From positions 1,116,001 through 1,180,000 of the forward strand of contig OZ251571.1 of the NCBI GenBank assembly GCA_965243565.1: 64,000 nucleotides of DNA, given 5' to 3'. Source of the stretch: CBDEVH01 sp965243565 (lineage in GTDB: Bacteria; Pseudomonadota; Gammaproteobacteria; Tethybacterales; Persebacteraceae). Of this stretch, positions 7,048 to 15,895 are shown in pieces (within the stretch, counting starts at the first letter, position 1; each line of letters starts with the position of its first letter). The notes under the pieces are model-generated. The model searched no databases, had not been told where the DNA came from, and saw only the letters and a list, made by a program, of their open reading frames with translations. The position numbers were made by a program, and so were the translations under genes.

Positions 7048-10000
7048 ATGAATTATCGTTTGCCCACTGGTGGTTTAATAGACCGAGCAAAAACGCTATC
7101 TTTTACCTTTAACAAAGTAAAAATGCAAGGGTATGAGGGTGATACCATTGCTTCTGCTCTTTTAGCCAACGGTGTTACCATTGTTAATCGCAGTTTTAAA
7201 TACCACCGCCCACGTGGTATTTATTCGGCTGGTGTCGAAGAACCAAATGCTATTTTCACAATCGAAATGGACGGACAAATAACACCCAATGTCCGCGCGA
7301 CCATCACCGCTTTGGTGGATGGTATGGTTATTCGCTCACAAAGCGGCTTTCCATCGGTTGGTTTTGACATCGGCAGTGGCTTACTTTCTTTGTTTTCACG
7401 GTTAATGCCGCCCGGTTTTTATTATAAAACATTTATGTTTCCTAAAAACTTATGGATGTTTTATGAAAAATTCATACGCAAAGCAGCGTCATCGGCTCCT
7501 GTGCCGAGCAAAAGCGATACCCATCTTTACGATCATAGCCATGCCCATTGTGATGTGCTGATTGTAGGCAGTGGTCCTGCTGGTATTGCAGCCGCTCTGA
7601 CCGTAGCCAAAAGTGGTTTGGACCTTATTTTGGCTGAAATGTCTCCCTATTTTGGTGGTGAATTACTCAATGCACCTGCTGACGATATTAATGACAAACC
7701 TGCTACGGTATGGTTGGCAGAATCGCTTGCTTATTTGCGCTCTTGCTCTAATGTACAAGTTTTACCTCACACAACAGTGCAAGGATATCACGATTACAAT
7801 TATCTCATTGCAGAACAAACTTTGCATTCGGTGGCAAAAAAAACCAGAACCCACTGCCAAAGTCGCTTGTGGAAAATTCGTGCGCAAAAAGTTATATTGG
7901 CAACCGGTGCTATTGAAAGACCGATGGTTTTTGCCGGAAATGATACGCCTGGTGTTATGTCGGCTTCGGCAGTGCAAACTTATATTCACCGCTATGGCGT
8001 TGTTCCCGGTAGAAGCATCCTCTTTTTTACCAATAACGACAGTGCTTACCCTGTTGCTATCCAAGCACAAAAAGCGGGTGCCAATGTCGAAATTATTGAT
8101 ATTCGTAAAAATGAAAACGGCCATTGGCAAGTGCAAGCGGATAAAGAGAAAATTCAAATTCATAGCAGTGCAGCAATCGTTGGTTCAATGCTAAATAATG
8201 GCGACATTATGTCGGTACATTTGGGTAAACTTAACGGCAATACGGCTACTCATTACTCCTCTCACGCTTATCACAAAATTGCGGTGGCAGGTGGTTGGAC
8301 TCCCACCGTCCATTTATTCAGTCATTCTGGCGGAAAGTTAAAGTGGAATCAACGCCTTAATGCCTTTGTGCCTGATGTTTCTAACCCTCTAAACCCTTGT
8401 GTTACCGCTGGTGCAATCAACGGATTTTTAGATTTGGCTAAATGTCTTGAAGACGGCACTGCTTCTGCCAATGCTGCCATTCAGTTTTGCAATGGCACTG
8501 TACCTGAACCAACACCGATAAAGACAGCCGCTAGTAACATCGAACAAGAGGCTTTACACTTGCCTATTATCCCTTCAATACATCCATTGGGTCAGGGTGA
8601 TGGCAAGCATTTTGTTGATTTTATGAATGACGTAACTGCCTTTGATATTGAACTCTCCGCTCAAGAAGGGTATCAATCTGTCGAGCACATGAAACGCTAT
8701 ACAGCAGCCGGTTTTGGCACCGATCAAGGAAAAACGGGCAATATTAATGCGCTTCGCATTTTGGCACAAGTATTAAACAAATCACCCAGCGAAGTCGGAC
8801 ACACAACATATCGCCCTAATTACACTCCTGTTTCTTATGGTGTTATTACAGGGCATGACAAACTAAGGTTATTTGCCCAAAGCCGCACCACTGCCATCGA
8901 CCATTGGCACAAACGCCATAATGTCATCTATGAAGATGTTGGGGATTGGAAACGAGCGCGTTATTTTCCTGTTAATAACGAAACAATGGATGAATCAGTA
9001 TGGCGTGAATGCAAAGCAGCGAGAAAATCTGTAGCAGCAATGGATGCCTCCACTCTTGGAAAAATTGATATTCAAGGACCAGACGCTGCTCAATTTCTTG
9101 ACATGATTTACACCAATATGTTCTCCAACCTCGCCGTTGGGCGTTGTCGATATGGCATGATGCTACGAGAAACTGGCATGATTTTTGATGATGGTGTAAC
9201 AGCACGTTTGGGCGAAAATCATTTTCATCTGACAACCTCTACTGGTCATGCCGCAGCAGTAATGACATGGCTTGAAGAATGGTTACAAACAGAATGGCCT
9301 GATTTAAAAGTTTTTTGCACCAGTGTGACGGAACAGTGGTCAGTTATTGCCTTAGTAGGCCCCAAAGCAAGAGATTTATTAAACGAAATAACCGATATTG
9401 ATTTGGACAATGAATCTTTTCCTTTTATGTCATTCAAAGAAGGCAAAGTATGCGGCAGTATTAATGCACGTATTTTCCGTATTAGCTTTTCAGGTGAGAC
9501 TGCATTTGAAATTAATGTACCTGCTTGTACTGGGCTAGCGGTCTGGGAATCGTTGTTTAAATTAGGGAAAAAATACAATATTACGCCTTATGGAACAGAG
9601 GCTATGCACGTATTGCGTGCTGAAAAGGGTTATATCATCGTCGGACAAGATTCTGATGGGACAATGACACCGTTAGATTTGGGCTTGGATTGGATGCTAT
9701 CCAAAAAGAAAAAAGATTACCTTGGCAGACGATCGCTCGCTCGTCCTGATATGTTACGCAAAGGACGGATGCAGTTTGTTGGCTTGTTGCCAGATGATCC
9801 AAAAGCGGTTATTACCGAAGGTTCACAAATTGTATCGAAAGAAAACGCTAAACCACCAACCACCACACAAGGTTTTGTTACCTCTAGTTACATGAGCCCT
9901 ACTTTGGAGCGATCATTTGCATTGGCAATGATTGACGATGGGTTTAACCGTCATGGTGAAACCATTTATGCCGTAACGATGGACAATAAAACCATCGCTG

Positions 10001-10056
10001 CCCAAATTACTGGGACTGTCTTTTGGGACAAAGAAGGAATAGCATTGCGTGGATAA
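7048..10056 (+). CDS. soxA: Sarcosine oxidase alpha subunit
   Basis: 1002 residues from ATG 7048, chosen because MNYRLPTGGLIDRAKTLSF matches the family N-terminus and abuts the soxD stop. In order: an N-terminal ferredoxin-like fold segment with RSFKYHRPRG; a nucleotide-binding domain with VGSGPAGIAAALTVAKSG (near 175) and the ILATGAIERP motif (near 285); a central VDFMNDVTAFDI linker; and a C-terminal aminomethyltransferase (GcvT-like) domain that binds tetrahydrofolate, with a late GTEAMHVLRAEKGY motif. The length is normal. Its final codons overlap the next gene by 8 bases. It is a paralogue of the second soxA in this window. Confidence 0.95.
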   Translation: MNYRLPTGGLIDRAKTLSFTFNKVKMQGYEGDTIASALLANGVTIVNRSFKYHRPRGIYSAGVEEPNAIFTIEMDGQITPNVRATITALVDGMVIRSQSGFPSVGFDIGSGLLSLFSRLMPPGFYYKTFMFPKNLWMFYEKFIRKAASSAPVPSKSDTHLYDHSHAHCDVLIVGSGPAGIAAALTVAKSGLDLILAEMSPYFGGELLNAPADDINDKPATVWLAESLAYLRSCSNVQVLPHTTVQGYHDYNYLIAEQTLHSVAKKTRTHCQSRLWKIRAQKVILATGAIERPMVFAGNDTPGVMSASAVQTYIHRYGVVPGRSILFFTNNDSAYPVAIQAQKAGANVEIIDIRKNENGHWQVQADKEKIQIHSSAAIVGSMLNNGDIMSVHLGKLNGNTATHYSSHAYHKIAVAGGWTPTVHLFSHSGGKLKWNQRLNAFVPDVSNPLNPCVTAGAINGFLDLAKCLEDGTASANAAIQFCNGTVPEPTPIKTAASNIEQEALHLPIIPSIHPLGQGDGKHFVDFMNDVTAFDIELSAQEGYQSVEHMKRYTAAGFGTDQGKTGNINALRILAQVLNKSPSEVGHTTYRPNYTPVSYGVITGHDKLRLFAQSRTTAIDHWHKRHNVIYEDVGDWKRARYFPVNNETMDESVWRECKAARKSVAAMDASTLGKIDIQGPDAAQFLDMIYTNMFSNLAVGRCRYGMMLRETGMIFDDGVTARLGENHFHLTTSTGHAAAVMTWLEEWLQTEWPDLKVFCTSVTEQWSVIALVGPKARDLLNEITDIDLDNESFPFMSFKEGKVCGSINARIFRISFSGETAFEINVPACTGLAVWESLFKLGKKYNITPYGTEAMHVLRAEKGYIIVGQDSDGTMTPLDLGLDWMLSKKKKDYLGRRSLARPDMLRKGRMQFVGLLPDDPKAVITEGSQIVSKENAKPPTTTQGFVTSSYMSPTLERSFALAMIDDGFNRHGETIYAVTMDNKTIAAQITGTVFWDKEGIALRG

Positions 10057-10633
10057 TTCATTTAATATCAACCTACACACACCTGCCGCCAGTTTAGAAC
10101 CTGTCGATACTGATTATTTCAAACTATCTGAAATACCACTGATGGGGCGAATCATTATTCGCGGCAAAGCCGAAGATAATGATTTTTTACAAGCTGCCCA
10201 AACCGTATTATCAGTAGCCCTGCCTTTAACTGCCAACACCAGTGTTGAGGGCAAGGATAAGAATCGTGTTTTTTGGTTAGGACCTGACGAATGGATGGTG
10301 TGGACACCAACTTTGGCACGAAGTGAAGCCCTATTAGAAGAACTAACCCAAGCGTTTACCACTCTGCATACGGCTTGTGTTAATGTAAGCGACTACTATA
10401 CCACTATAAAAATAAGCGGCAAGCATGCCACATCGGTTTTGGCTTATGGCTGCCCATTGGATTTGCGAGAAAAATCATTTCGCCCCACCGATTGTGCTCA
10501 ATCATTGTTTCGTCACACCGGTATTTTTATTTATAAAGTTGATAAAGACTGCTACCACATTCAAGTACGCTGGAGTTTTACCGAGTATTTATGGGAATTT
10601 TTTAGCACATCTGCTAGTACGATTAAAGAATAA
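10049..10633 (+). CDS. soxG: Sarcosine oxidase gamma subunit
   Basis: 194 residues from GTG 10049, overlapping the end of soxA by 8 bases (CGTGGATAA contains both start and stop). The small gamma subunit is related to the aminomethyltransferase fold and packs against alpha. Recognisable parts are IRGKAEDNDFLQAA, the FWLGPDEWMVW motif (near 74-84), VNVSDYYTTIKISGKHA, and the CPLDLREKSF-RHTGIFIY stretch. It closes a D-A-G transcription unit with no beta gene. The same junction sequence recurs in the other cluster. Confidence 0.92.
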   Translation: MDNSFNINLHTPAASLEPVDTDYFKLSEIPLMGRIIIRGKAEDNDFLQAAQTVLSVALPLTANTSVEGKDKNRVFWLGPDEWMVWTPTLARSEALLEELTQAFTTLHTACVNVSDYYTTIKISGKHATSVLAYGCPLDLREKSFRPTDCAQSLFRHTGIFIYKVDKDCYHIQVRWSFTEYLWEFFSTSASTIKE

Positions 10634-10684
10634 ATTCTTATTGTTATTAGACCAAATGAATAAATACTATAGTGTGGAATATAC

Positions 10685-10702
10685 GCTCTCACATGTAAGA
10701 GC
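10685..10702. terminator. Small hairpin between convergent sox clusters
   Basis: GCTCT (10685-10689) pairs with AGAGC (10698-10702) around the palindrome-containing loop CACATGTA. It lies between two gene ends facing each other. There is no clear T-run on either side, so termination activity is doubtful. Confidence 0.3.
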
Positions 10703-10706
10703 AAGA

Positions 10707-11276
10707 TTAATTATTTATCTCGTAACAAAATTGGTTTGCACTCATAATTAATAGTTCTGCCAATGATTTGGCAAAACCGCGCGGTAGCAAAATTGTAAAG
10801 CACTGTTGCGAATTAATATCATCATTTCTAAATATAATAACGCGACTATGATGAAAAGCGGTTGAAGCCATTGCACCGACTTTAAAAGCGTTGTCTCGTA
10901 AATCAATCGGTAAGTGTCTATTTAGCACGCCAGCGGCTTGTTTGCCAGATAACTTAATACCCACATGAGAAGCGGAAACATCTAAACAGTAAACGCCTTC
11001 TTGCTCTATGTTCATGGCTTGCTTATGGATAATCAATATTTTAAGTGGTTCGATACGCAACACATGATGATCATTTTTTTCGTCATAATACGTTGTTCGT
11101 GGTGGTGGCAGTGTAATATTTAACGGTGGTTTTTCATCAAATGCAACTTGTAAAATCGACAACGGCGTAAGTTCGGATAAAGTTAATTCCGACAAAAAAC
11201 CACTTTCAACTGTCAATTTGCCATTAAAATAAAGCCCTGTTTGCCAATTAATATATTTTTTTGTTGTATTATCCAC
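10707..11276 (-). CDS. soxG: Sarcosine oxidase gamma subunit (second copy)
   Basis: 189 residues from a GTG that overlaps the upstream soxA stop by 8 bases, with the same CGTGGATAA junction as the left cluster. Family features include VLRIEPLKILIIH (replacing the WLGPDEWMV region and diverged), CLDVSASHVGIKLSGKQA, the RHLPIDLRDNAFKVG motif and TAFHHSRVIIFR. It is more diverged than the left copy; the usual W-x-G-P-D-E-W motif is not recognisable. It is the last gene of a minus-strand B-D-A-G operon. Confidence 0.85.
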   Translation of the reverse strand: MDNTTKKYINWQTGLYFNGKLTVESGFLSELTLSELTPLSILQVAFDEKPPLNITLPPPRTTYYDEKNDHHVLRIEPLKILIIHKQAMNIEQEGVYCLDVSASHVGIKLSGKQAAGVLNRHLPIDLRDNAFKVGAMASTAFHHSRVIIFRNDDINSQQCFTILLPRGFAKSLAELLIMSANQFCYEINN

Positions 11277-14200
11277 GCATTTTACCTCCGCTTGGGTCGT
11301 ACATATGTGGAGATACTACTTCTATTGCTTCTGGGCTTTGACCTTTACTACGAACGGGATCAGCAGCGACCAATGGCTTATCATTCCACGCATTATACCC
11401 ACCATTAATAAATCCTATCCCTATCCAATGCCCCAATGCCGGTGAATGTGTAACAGATGTTATATAGCCTACACCAAGCCCTTTTACATTGCCTTGTTCA
11501 CATAAGATTGCACCAGCATTAAATTTTTTACTTTTATCTTTGGGAAATATTCCAACTACTTGAGGGCGGTCGGCTTGTTTTAATTGCTCACGGTTGGCAA
11601 GTACACTGCCCACATATGATTTTGTTGTTGATGCCATTTTACCAAAGCCAGCGTCGTCTATGGTCACACGCCCATCTAATTCTGCTCCTGTTACATGCCC
11701 TTTTTCAATACGTAGCGTTCCCAACGCCTCTAAACCGTACAAACAGCCATCAAGTTCCTTTGCTTTTTGCCATAAGGTATCAATTACTTCTTCGGCATGC
11801 GTCGAAGGGACATAGATTTCAAATGCGCGCTCACCCGAAAAACTAACACGCCCTATACGTCCTATGACTCCATTTTTTAAAGGAGTGTCGATATGCCCCA
11901 TAAAGGGTAAGTTTTCGTCACTGATAACATCGGGATTTTCAAGGCAACTGGCAAGAACTTGACGCGATAATGGACCTGCAATGGCAGCGGCAGCCCATTG
12001 ATCAGATACCGTGCTTAAATGGACTTTTAAGTCTGGCCAGCGAATTTGCACACATTCTTCAAGGAATGCCATAATCTTTGCAGCATTCGCCGTTGTCGTT
12101 GTCATAAAATAATCGTTTTCTGCTAAACGCCACGTGGTACCATCATCCATCACCATGCCATCGTCACGCAACATAACGCCATAACGCAACTTGCCAACGG
12201 GTAATTTAGCAAAATTATTAGAATATATTCGGTTAATTAAAGTGGTTGCATCGACACCTTGAATAGCAATCTTTCCCAAAGAAGTAACATCACAAATGCC
12301 AACAGTTTTACGCACAGTTTCTGCCTCACGACAATAGGCAGTGGCAAAATCTTCGCCGTCTTTAGGGTAATACCACGGACGTTGCCAAAGCCCCGCCATA
12401 GTCATCACCGCCCCTTGTTTTAAATTCCATTCGTGAAAAGCGGTACGCCGTAAAGTACGAAAATGACTACCGGTGTTTCTACCTGCCAAAGCACCTATGC
12501 TAACAGAAGTATAAGGCGGGCGAAAAGTGGTTGTTCCGACCTGTCCAATGGTTTTACCGAGTTCGTTTGCCAAAATAGACAAACCTGTGACATTGCCCAT
12601 TTTACCTTGATCATTTGCCATGCCCAATGTGGTGTAGCGTTTTAAATGCTCTACCGAAACAAAACCTTCTTGTTTGGCTAGGCGAATATCTGATGCGGTA
12701 ACATCGTGTTGAAAATCGACAAATGCATTTTTTTTAGATGAGTCGATTTCAAACAATGGTTCAATGGGTGTAACCCAACCGCCTATGGTTGGAATATTAT
12801 CAGGCACACTATCATCAGTGGTTATTGTGGGTGCTACATTGGCTTGTTTATTGATGTTTAAAACAGCTGCTTTTGCTACTTGCTTGCCGGAGGTAATACA
12901 GTCTTTAGACTGCCACAAGCCACACGCACTACCAGCAATATGCACATGATTTGGTAGTGATGAAGGTGCAATAAAGCATTGATTTTCGTTGTTCCATACT
13001 GGCTTTATGCCCAAATGCGATACCAAATTAACGACCGGTGACCAACCACCTGATACCAATAATAAATCGCATTCTGCAGTTTCGCCATACGAATACCAAT
13101 TTTCATGGCTAGAATGGCGGCCGATAACACCAATCGATTTCACCATACGAAAGCCAGAAGTTGAACTAATCGATGTGTTGCCCTGAAAATGCACACCTGC
13201 ATTTTTTGTGGTAGCGGCTAAATCTTGGGATATGCTTGGACGAATATCGAATATGGTAACTTCAGCACCAGCTACTTGAAGGTCAACTGCTGTTTGATAT
13301 ACCGAATCATTATTGGTTGTTATTATGATTTTATTGCCAGTTAATAGACCATGACGATTTAAATAATGACCGGCAGCATTCACCGTCATAACACCAGGCT
13401 TGTCATTATTGGTAAAGACCAAATTACGTTCTATGGCACCAGTTGCAATAATAATCTGTTTGGCACGCATTATCCAAAATCGTTCTCGAGGTTGGCTAAC
13501 AGCAGGGTCAGCCAAATGATCTGTTAATTTTTCAAGCAAACCAACGCAAGCATGATCGTATAATCCAAAAGCAGTGGTACGCTTCATCATGCTGATGTTT
13601 AAAGTGCTTACTTCTTTTAACAAATTATTACGTAAAGACGTAAGTTTAGAATCACTCAGGCTATTTCCACCAAATTCAAAATCTTGCTCTACCAATACAA
13701 CATCAACACCAGAACGGGCAGCAGCAATAGCAGCCGATAAACCAGCTATCCCAGAGCCCACCACCAAGACATCGCAAAATGCATTACAATGTTCGTATGA
13801 TGCAGGGTCAGGCTCGCGCGATGCTTTGCCCATACCAGCGGCACGACGAATTATCTGCTCATACCACATCCATATTTTAGTGCCTTTGCCATGCTCAAAT
13901 GGCGGTAACCCCATAAACGTTTTGTAATAAAAACCAGCAGATAAAAAGCGACTGAATAAACTATTAATTTCGTTAATATCATAGCGAACATTGGGTATGG
14001 CATTTTGCCCTTTGGCAACCAAACCTTGATAAATTTCTTGCGTGGTTGCACGCACATTGGGCGTTGTGTAAGCATCATTACCAATGGTTACCAAAGCTCC
14101 AGATTCTTCAACACCTGCCGACATAACGCCTCGGGGGCGATGATATTTAAAACTCCTTGCAAGTACTTTTTCGTTGCAAGACAGTAAAGCCGATGCCAGT

Positions 14201-14301
14201 GTATCCCCTTTAAAGCCAGACATTCGCTGTCCGTCCCAAGTAAAGGATAACGGTTTGGTTCTATCAATGATTCCACCTTCTTTTAATCGCGTTGCCGTCA
14301 C
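11269..14301 (-). CDS. soxA: Sarcosine oxidase alpha subunit (second copy)
   Basis: 1010 residues, starting at a GTG (14301-14299) whose GTGA overlaps the stop of the upstream soxD frame. It has the same domain order as the left copy: KEGGIIDRTKPLSFTWDG and RSFKYHRPRGV at the N-terminus, VGSGIAGLSAAIAAARSGVD (near 182), IIIATGAIERNLVF (near 285), FVDFQHDVTASDI linker, RRTAFHEW, and the aminomethyltransferase-like C-terminal half with GLEALGTLRIEKGH. Full length. The two alphas share all key motifs but differ widely elsewhere, so they are old paralogues rather than a recent duplication. Confidence 0.95.
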   Translation of the reverse strand: MTATRLKEGGIIDRTKPLSFTWDGQRMSGFKGDTLASALLSCNEKVLARSFKYHRPRGVMSAGVEESGALVTIGNDAYTTPNVRATTQEIYQGLVAKGQNAIPNVRYDINEINSLFSRFLSAGFYYKTFMGLPPFEHGKGTKIWMWYEQIIRRAAGMGKASREPDPASYEHCNAFCDVLVVGSGIAGLSAAIAAARSGVDVVLVEQDFEFGGNSLSDSKLTSLRNNLLKEVSTLNISMMKRTTAFGLYDHACVGLLEKLTDHLADPAVSQPRERFWIMRAKQIIIATGAIERNLVFTNNDKPGVMTVNAAGHYLNRHGLLTGNKIIITTNNDSVYQTAVDLQVAGAEVTIFDIRPSISQDLAATTKNAGVHFQGNTSISSTSGFRMVKSIGVIGRHSSHENWYSYGETAECDLLLVSGGWSPVVNLVSHLGIKPVWNNENQCFIAPSSLPNHVHIAGSACGLWQSKDCITSGKQVAKAAVLNINKQANVAPTITTDDSVPDNIPTIGGWVTPIEPLFEIDSSKKNAFVDFQHDVTASDIRLAKQEGFVSVEHLKRYTTLGMANDQGKMGNVTGLSILANELGKTIGQVGTTTFRPPYTSVSIGALAGRNTGSHFRTLRRTAFHEWNLKQGAVMTMAGLWQRPWYYPKDGEDFATAYCREAETVRKTVGICDVTSLGKIAIQGVDATTLINRIYSNNFAKLPVGKLRYGVMLRDDGMVMDDGTTWRLAENDYFMTTTTANAAKIMAFLEECVQIRWPDLKVHLSTVSDQWAAAAIAGPLSRQVLASCLENPDVISDENLPFMGHIDTPLKNGVIGRIGRVSFSGERAFEIYVPSTHAEEVIDTLWQKAKELDGCLYGLEALGTLRIEKGHVTGAELDGRVTIDDAGFGKMASTTKSYVGSVLANREQLKQADRPQVVGIFPKDKSKKFNAGAILCEQGNVKGLGVGYITSVTHSPALGHWIGIGFINGGYNAWNDKPLVAADPVRSKGQSPEAIEVVSPHMYDPSGGKMRG

Positions 14302-14571
14302 TGTTTATCTTTTCTTATTTGGTCGTTAGTTTCATCATCAGCACCGTCAAATATAGAATGCTCTTGTGTAGAAATGGATGCCCATTCAGGCAGTCTTTCG
14401 CCTTCCGATCTTTCAGGTAATGTATTTAATTCTGGTTCACATTCATTGCTTGATTCAATTCCTACGGTACTTACTTCAAGGTCCGTATTATTTTCTGTAG
14501 ATGATGCAGATTCAGATGATTCAGGTTCGTTGGATATAGCCCATGCAGGAACTTTTTCCGTCTTGGGTTTT

Positions 14572-15339
14572 TCAATAACATCTCCTGCGGCTATCGCTTC
14601 TTCTATCGTTTCTTCAGTAAGTACAGAGCTAGATGGTGCAGACTCACTGTCAGCAACCCATGTTGGAATATGAGGATTCCCGCCCGCAGGCAATGGCTCT
14701 GCAATAACATCTCCCGCAGCTATCGCTTCTTCTATCGTTTCTTTAGAAAGTACAGAGCTAGATGGTGCAGACTCACTGTCAGCAACCCATGTTGGAATAT
14801 GAGGATTCCCGCCCGCAGTCCTAGGCTCTGCAATAACATCTCCCGCAGCTATCGCTTCTTCTATCGTTTCTTTAGAAAGTACAGAGCTAGATGGTGCAGA
14901 CTCACTGTCAGCAACCCATGTTGGAATATGAGGATTCCCGTCCGCAGTCCTAGGCTCTGCAATAACATCTCCCGCAGCTATCGCTTCTTCTATCGTTTCT
15001 TTAGAAAGTACAGAGCTAGATGGTGCAGACTCACTGTCAGCAACCCATGTTGGAATATGAGGATTCCCGTCCGCAGTCCTAGGCTCTGCAATAACATCTC
15101 CCGCAGCTATCGCTTCTTCTATCGTTTCTTTAGAAAGTACAGAGCTAGATGGTGCAGACTCACTGTCAGCAACCCATGTTGGAATATGAGGATTCCCGTC
15201 CGCAGTCCTAGGCTCTGCAATAACATCTCCCGCAGCTATCGCTTCTTCTATCGTTTCTTTAGAAAGTACAGAGCTAGATGGTGCAGACTCACTGTCAGCA
15301 ACCCATGTGGAATATGAGGATTCCCGTCCGCGTGGCTCT
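14572..15339 (-). repeat. Six tandem 129-bp repeats inside soxD
   Basis: Equivalent positions recur at about 14572, 14701, 14830, 14959, 15088 and 15217: five steps of 128-129 bases, with the last unit 123 bases long because of a 1-base and a 5-base deletion. Units are nearly identical; the variable spot is CGCCCGCAGG / CGCCCGCAGT / CGTCCGCAGT. Each unit encodes 43 residues and has no stop in the sox frame. Beyond the array, at the soxA side, diverged copies survive at protein level (VPAWAISNEPESSES, LPEWASIS). Confidence 0.95.
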
Positions 15340-15357
15340 GCAATAACATCTCCCGCG

Positions 15358-15417
15358 TGGCTTCTTCCGTCGCTTCTTCCGTGGCTTCTTCTGTGGCTTC
15401 TTCTGTGGCTTCTTCTG
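15358..15417 (-). repeat. 12-bp microsatellite encoding EEAT
   Basis: Five copies of a 12-base unit (GCTTCTTCTGTG-like on the + strand) encode consecutive EEAT tetrapeptides in the delta subunit linker. They adjoin the 129-bp repeats. Confidence 0.85.
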
Positions 15418-15895
15418 TTTCGGGTGATGGTTGCTTGCCTACATTGTCTATAACAGCAATTTCATCATTTTCTTCAGGATTATCCGTATCGCTGCTATTG
15501 TCTATTGTATCGAGTACAAGTGTAACTTTAGCAGGAATATCGACAGCTGCTTGGAATGTCTCTACTGTTTCAATAGAGTTGATTGGTTTTGAATCTAATT
15601 GATTGATTGTAAAGTTATTTTGTGCAAATACATCCAGTGCAGGATTGGCTGCTTTTACCGAAAAAATTTCATGCGTTAACGTATCGCGCTCAACCAATAA
15701 CCACAAGCGACAGCCATTGCTGTGATGCCATGTTTCAATTTGTCGACCGCAAATATTCTCACGTAAAAAAATCGCATCATGCCATTGATCAATGGTTGCA
15801 TCTAATGCAGGATACGCTACTGTGCCATCCCCACCATACGAAAATTCGCTATGATCGCGCTCACCACAAAACGGACAATTTATTATTAACATCGC

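Larger units (their letters stand above)
14298..15892 (-). pseudogene. soxD: Sarcosine oxidase delta subunit with long repeat extension, frameshifted
   Basis: Residues 1-75 are a normal delta subunit (MLIINCPFCGERDHSEFSYG; Cys6, Cys9, His57, Cys61 as zinc ligands). An acidic linker, five EEAT repeats (near 15358-15417) and a tandem array of 43-residue repeats follow (each IPTWVADSESAPSSSVLS, then KETIEEAIAAGDVIAEP). The intact frame stops at 15248 because one base is missing at about 15308 (CCACATGG where other repeats read CCAACATGG). Restoring it opens one frame of about 531 residues that ends in the GTGA overlap with soxA. The distal part (14298-14693) has no good start of its own. Either a recent frameshift, length variation by slippage, or a sequencing error. 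Confidence 0.8.

Noticed and set aside
14670..15317. Long + strand ORF with a repeated RFFYRFFRKYRARWCRL-type sequence
   Set aside because: It is the antisense shadow of the 129-bp repeats in soxD. Its codons follow the repeat passively, it has no RBS, and its frame ends where the repeats end.
14572..15339. CRISPR array
   Set aside because: The repeats are contiguous 129-bp direct repeats without unique spacers and they encode protein in frame.
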